Assembly: GCA_035687895.1 (NCBI GenBank)
Contig: DASRUE010000107.1
Location: 1 to 6,883, forward strand
Source of the DNA: JAERML01 sp035687895
GTDB taxonomy: Bacteria > Bacteroidota > Ignavibacteria > UBA10030 > UBA6906
DNA: 6,883 bases
Direction: 5' to 3'
Made by a program: the position numbers and the translations under genes. The notes under the pieces were generated by a model that ran no database searches, was not told the DNA's origin, and saw nothing but the letters and a program-made list of their open reading frames with translations. Below are positions 4,954 to 6,883 of this stretch, in pieces (the stretch's first letter is position 1; the number at the start of each line of letters is the position of its first letter).

Positions 4954-6883
4954 TCAATCGTCAGTCAGTTCAAACTCTGACTCCACAACGTCTACCGAGT
5001 TCCCTCCAACGTACACCTTAAACATCCCGGGTTCCACCACCCTCTTCATGTCGAGACCATAGAATGCAAGTTGGTCCGGCTTCAGTGTAAACGTGACCGT
5101 TTTCTGCTGGCCGGGGTCCAATGTAACGCGCTGAAATCCCTTTAACTCCTTGACGGGGCGAGTCACGCTCGCAACCACGTCTCTCACGTACAGTTGGACT
5201 ATCTCCTCACCTTTCCTCCTGCCGGTGTTTGTCACCCGGATCGTTACTGAAACGTCACTCCCCGGGGGGATCTTCTGCGAACTCAACTTCAACTCCGAAT
5301 AAGAGAAAGTCGTGTAGCTCAGGCCATATCCAAATGGATAGAGCGGAGTGTTGGTAACGTCGAGATACTTCGAGGTATACTTGTTCAATTCATCAAACGG
5401 GCGACCCGTGCTTTTGTAATTGTAGTAAATGGGAACCTGTCCCACCGAGCGGGGAAATGAGACAGGCAGCTTTCCGGATGGATTGACATCACCGAACAAC
5501 ACGTCTGCGATTGCATTCCCGGTCTGAACGCCGAGGAACCATGTCTCAAGAATCGCCGGGGTATGCGCTGCCTCCCATGCGATTGTCAGAGGACGTCCGT
5601 TCATAAGGACGAGGACTGTGGGAGTTCCAGTACTAAGCACTTGCTTCAACAGTTCTCTCTGCACACCGGGCAGATCAATGTTCGAGCGACTTGCGGCCTC
5701 ACCGCTCATTCTCTCACTCTCGCCAAGGACGACGATGGCCACATCTGCTTGCTTTGCCAAGAGGGTTGCCTCAACAAAACGTGCACCCGAATCGCCTTCA
5801 ATCTCACACCCTTTTACATACAGTACCCTCGTTTGAGGTGAGACCTGGCTCTTGATCCCTTCCAACACTGTCACCACATCGGCAGCCTTTCCTCCCGCAT
5901 GCCACGGGCCGAGCGGCTCGTCCTTGTTGTCGGCAAGCGGACCGATCACGGCAATGGTCTTGGTCTGTTTGGAAATTGGGAGAAGTGATTCCTCGTTCTT
6001 CAACAGGACGATCGAGCGTTGGCCAATCTCGCGCGCCGCTTTCACATGGTCTACAGAGAGTATTGATTTCCTTTCACGTTCTGTACTTGCACCCCGGTAG
6101 GGATCCGTAAAGAGGCCGAGTCGGAATTTTGCCCGCAACACGCGCCGGACAGCTTCATCAACAGTTCCCGGGCTGACTTTACCTGAACGAACCAGCGCAG
6201 GTAACTCGTCCATATAGATCTTGCTGACCATGTCGATATCAACGCCTGCGTTGATTGCCAGCGCGCCAGCCTCAGCTCGGTTTGCGGCAACGCCATGAGG
6301 AATCAGCTCCCCGATAGCCGTCCAGTCGCTGACGACAAACCCCTTGAAGCCCCACTCACCCCGTAACACATCGGTCATCAGGAATTTGCTTCCGGTGCTA
6401 GGGACGCCAGCGATTTCGTTGAACGAAGACATGAAGCTCCCTGCACCTGCATCCAACGCGGCTTTGAACGGCGGCAGATAGATTTCACGCAGCGTCCGCT
6501 CCGACATGTCCACAATGTTGTAGTCACGACCGGCCTCTGCACCACCATACGCAGCGAAGTGCTTCGCGCAGGCGAGTATCGACGTCGGATCGGCGAGGCT
6601 GGTCCCTTGGAATCCCCTCACACGCGCAGCCGCCATTACCGAGCCGAGATATGGATCTTCGCCGGATCCTTCGACGATTCGCCCCCAGCGCGGGTCGCGG
6701 GCAATATCCACCATCGGCGCAAACGTCCAATGGATCCCCGCCGCCGAGGCTTCAACGGCAGCAACCCGGGCCGATTTCTGGACCAGCTCGGGGTCCCACG
6801 AGCTTGCTTCTGCGAGAGGAACCGGAAAGATCGTACGGCTCCCGTGGATAATATCAACCCCGATGATGAGAGGGATCCCAAGC
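4954..6883 (-). CDS. bglX: Glycoside hydrolase family 3 beta-glucosidase (BglX type), N-terminus cut by the right edge
   Basis: The frame is open to the right edge (first full codon at 6882) and gives 642 residues. Full-length BglX enzymes have about 740-770, so roughly 100-130 N-terminal residues, including the expected signal peptide, lie outside. Numbering from the first visible codon, the barrel domain shows LGIPLIIGVDIIHG (1-14), RTIFPVPLAEASSWDP (16-31), HWTFAPMVDIARDPRWGRI (51-69), the conserved KHF (107-109) and GFVVSDW (181-187). Asp186 (codon 6325-6327) is the expected nucleophile. The second domain holds the likely acid/base Glu395 in SGEAASRSNIDLPG (393-406). A fibronectin-III-like domain ends the protein (about 541-642), with VTNTGRRKGEEIVQLYVRD in it. 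These enzymes cleave terminal beta-glucose from oligosaccharides or glycosides, normally in the periplasm. Gene order places it first, in this window, of a five-gene operon with a sugar importer. Exact substrate (cellobiose, laminaribiose, gentiobiose, xylosides) cannot be decided. No missing catalytic residue was seen. Confidence 0.97.
   Translation of the reverse strand, partial: LGIPLIIGVDIIHGSRTIFPVPLAEASSWDPELVQKSARVAAVEASAAGIHWTFAPMVDIARDPRWGRIVEGSGEDPYLGSVMAAARVRGFQGTSLADPTSILACAKHFAAYGGAEAGRDYNIVDMSERTLREIYLPPFKAALDAGAGSFMSSFNEIAGVPSTGSKFLMTDVLRGEWGFKGFVVSDWTAIGELIPHGVAANRAEAGALAINAGVDIDMVSKIYMDELPALVRSGKVSPGTVDEAVRRVLRAKFRLGLFTDPYRGASTERERKSILSVDHVKAAREIGQRSIVLLKNEESLLPISKQTKTIAVIGPLADNKDEPLGPWHAGGKAADVVTVLEGIKSQVSPQTRVLYVKGCEIEGDSGARFVEATLLAKQADVAIVVLGESERMSGEAASRSNIDLPGVQRELLKQVLSTGTPTVLVLMNGRPLTIAWEAAHTPAILETWFLGVQTGNAIADVLFGDVNPSGKLPVSFPRSVGQVPIYYNYKSTGRPFDELNKYTSKYLDVTNTPLYPFGYGLSYTTFSYSELKLSSQKIPPGSDVSVTIRVTNTGRRKGEEIVQLYVRDVVASVTRPVKELKGFQRVTLDPGQQKTVTFTLKPDQLAFYGLDMKRVVEPGMFKVYVGGNSVDVVESEFELTDD

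Noticed and set aside
6712..6714. ATG at 6714 as the start of the beta-glucosidase
   Set aside because: The frame continues upstream to the window edge with conserved BglX sequence (LGIPLIIGVDIIHG, IFPVPLAEAS), so this Met is internal to the barrel domain.
1..6883. A hidden mobile element, CRISPR array, toxin-antitoxin pair or defence system
   Set aside because: I found no transposase, integrase, direct-repeat array or unexplained conserved ORF; nearly all of the window is accounted for by seven ordinary genes on one strand.

Overview
The window is a tightly packed stretch of bacterial chromosome. Every gene I can support lies on the minus strand, so transcription runs from high to low coordinates. 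Base composition is only slightly GC-rich by eye. The proteins include a secreted M1-type peptidase with an LTPERACYDVTYYHLDV N-terminus, a periplasmic BglX-type beta-glucosidase, and a CUT1 sugar ABC importer with a lipoprotein-like binding protein. Together they suggest a Gram-negative heterotroph, perhaps of the Bacteroidota/Ignavibacteriota (FCB) group. That placement is inference from protein style; there is no rRNA or other phylogenetic marker here.

From right to left (transcription order): (1) 6883-4954, a family 3 glycoside hydrolase (BglX type), cut at its N-terminus by the window edge; (2) 4940-4515, a small GNAT acetyltransferase; (3) 4518-3247, a sugar-binding protein of an ABC importer, starting with GTG; (4) 3257-2370, the first (MalF/UgpA-like) permease; (5) 2373-1552, the second (MalG/UgpE-like) permease. 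These five genes are separated by 13 nt or overlap by 4, 11 and 4 nt, so they almost certainly form one operon. A 211-nt gap follows, with small dyads and a TATAAT hexamer. Then come (6) 1340-450, an EamA/DMT-family transporter, a 273-nt spacer, and (7) 176-1, the signal peptide and first residues of an M1-family metallopeptidase that runs off the left edge.

The five-gene unit reads as a glucoside-use module. The GH3 enzyme would release glucose or short glucosides in the periplasm, the binding protein would capture the sugar, and the two permeases would import it. No ATPase gene is present in the window, so the transporter must use an ATPase encoded elsewhere, as many CUT1 systems do. The odd member is the acetyltransferase, which is translationally coupled to the binding protein. 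The DMT transporter and the peptidase look like separate, unrelated units.

I see no mobile element, CRISPR array, tRNA, rRNA or clearly novel defence-type system. The most unusual points are the GNAT gene inside the sugar operon and a three-armed set of mutually exclusive short inverted repeats upstream of the DMT gene.
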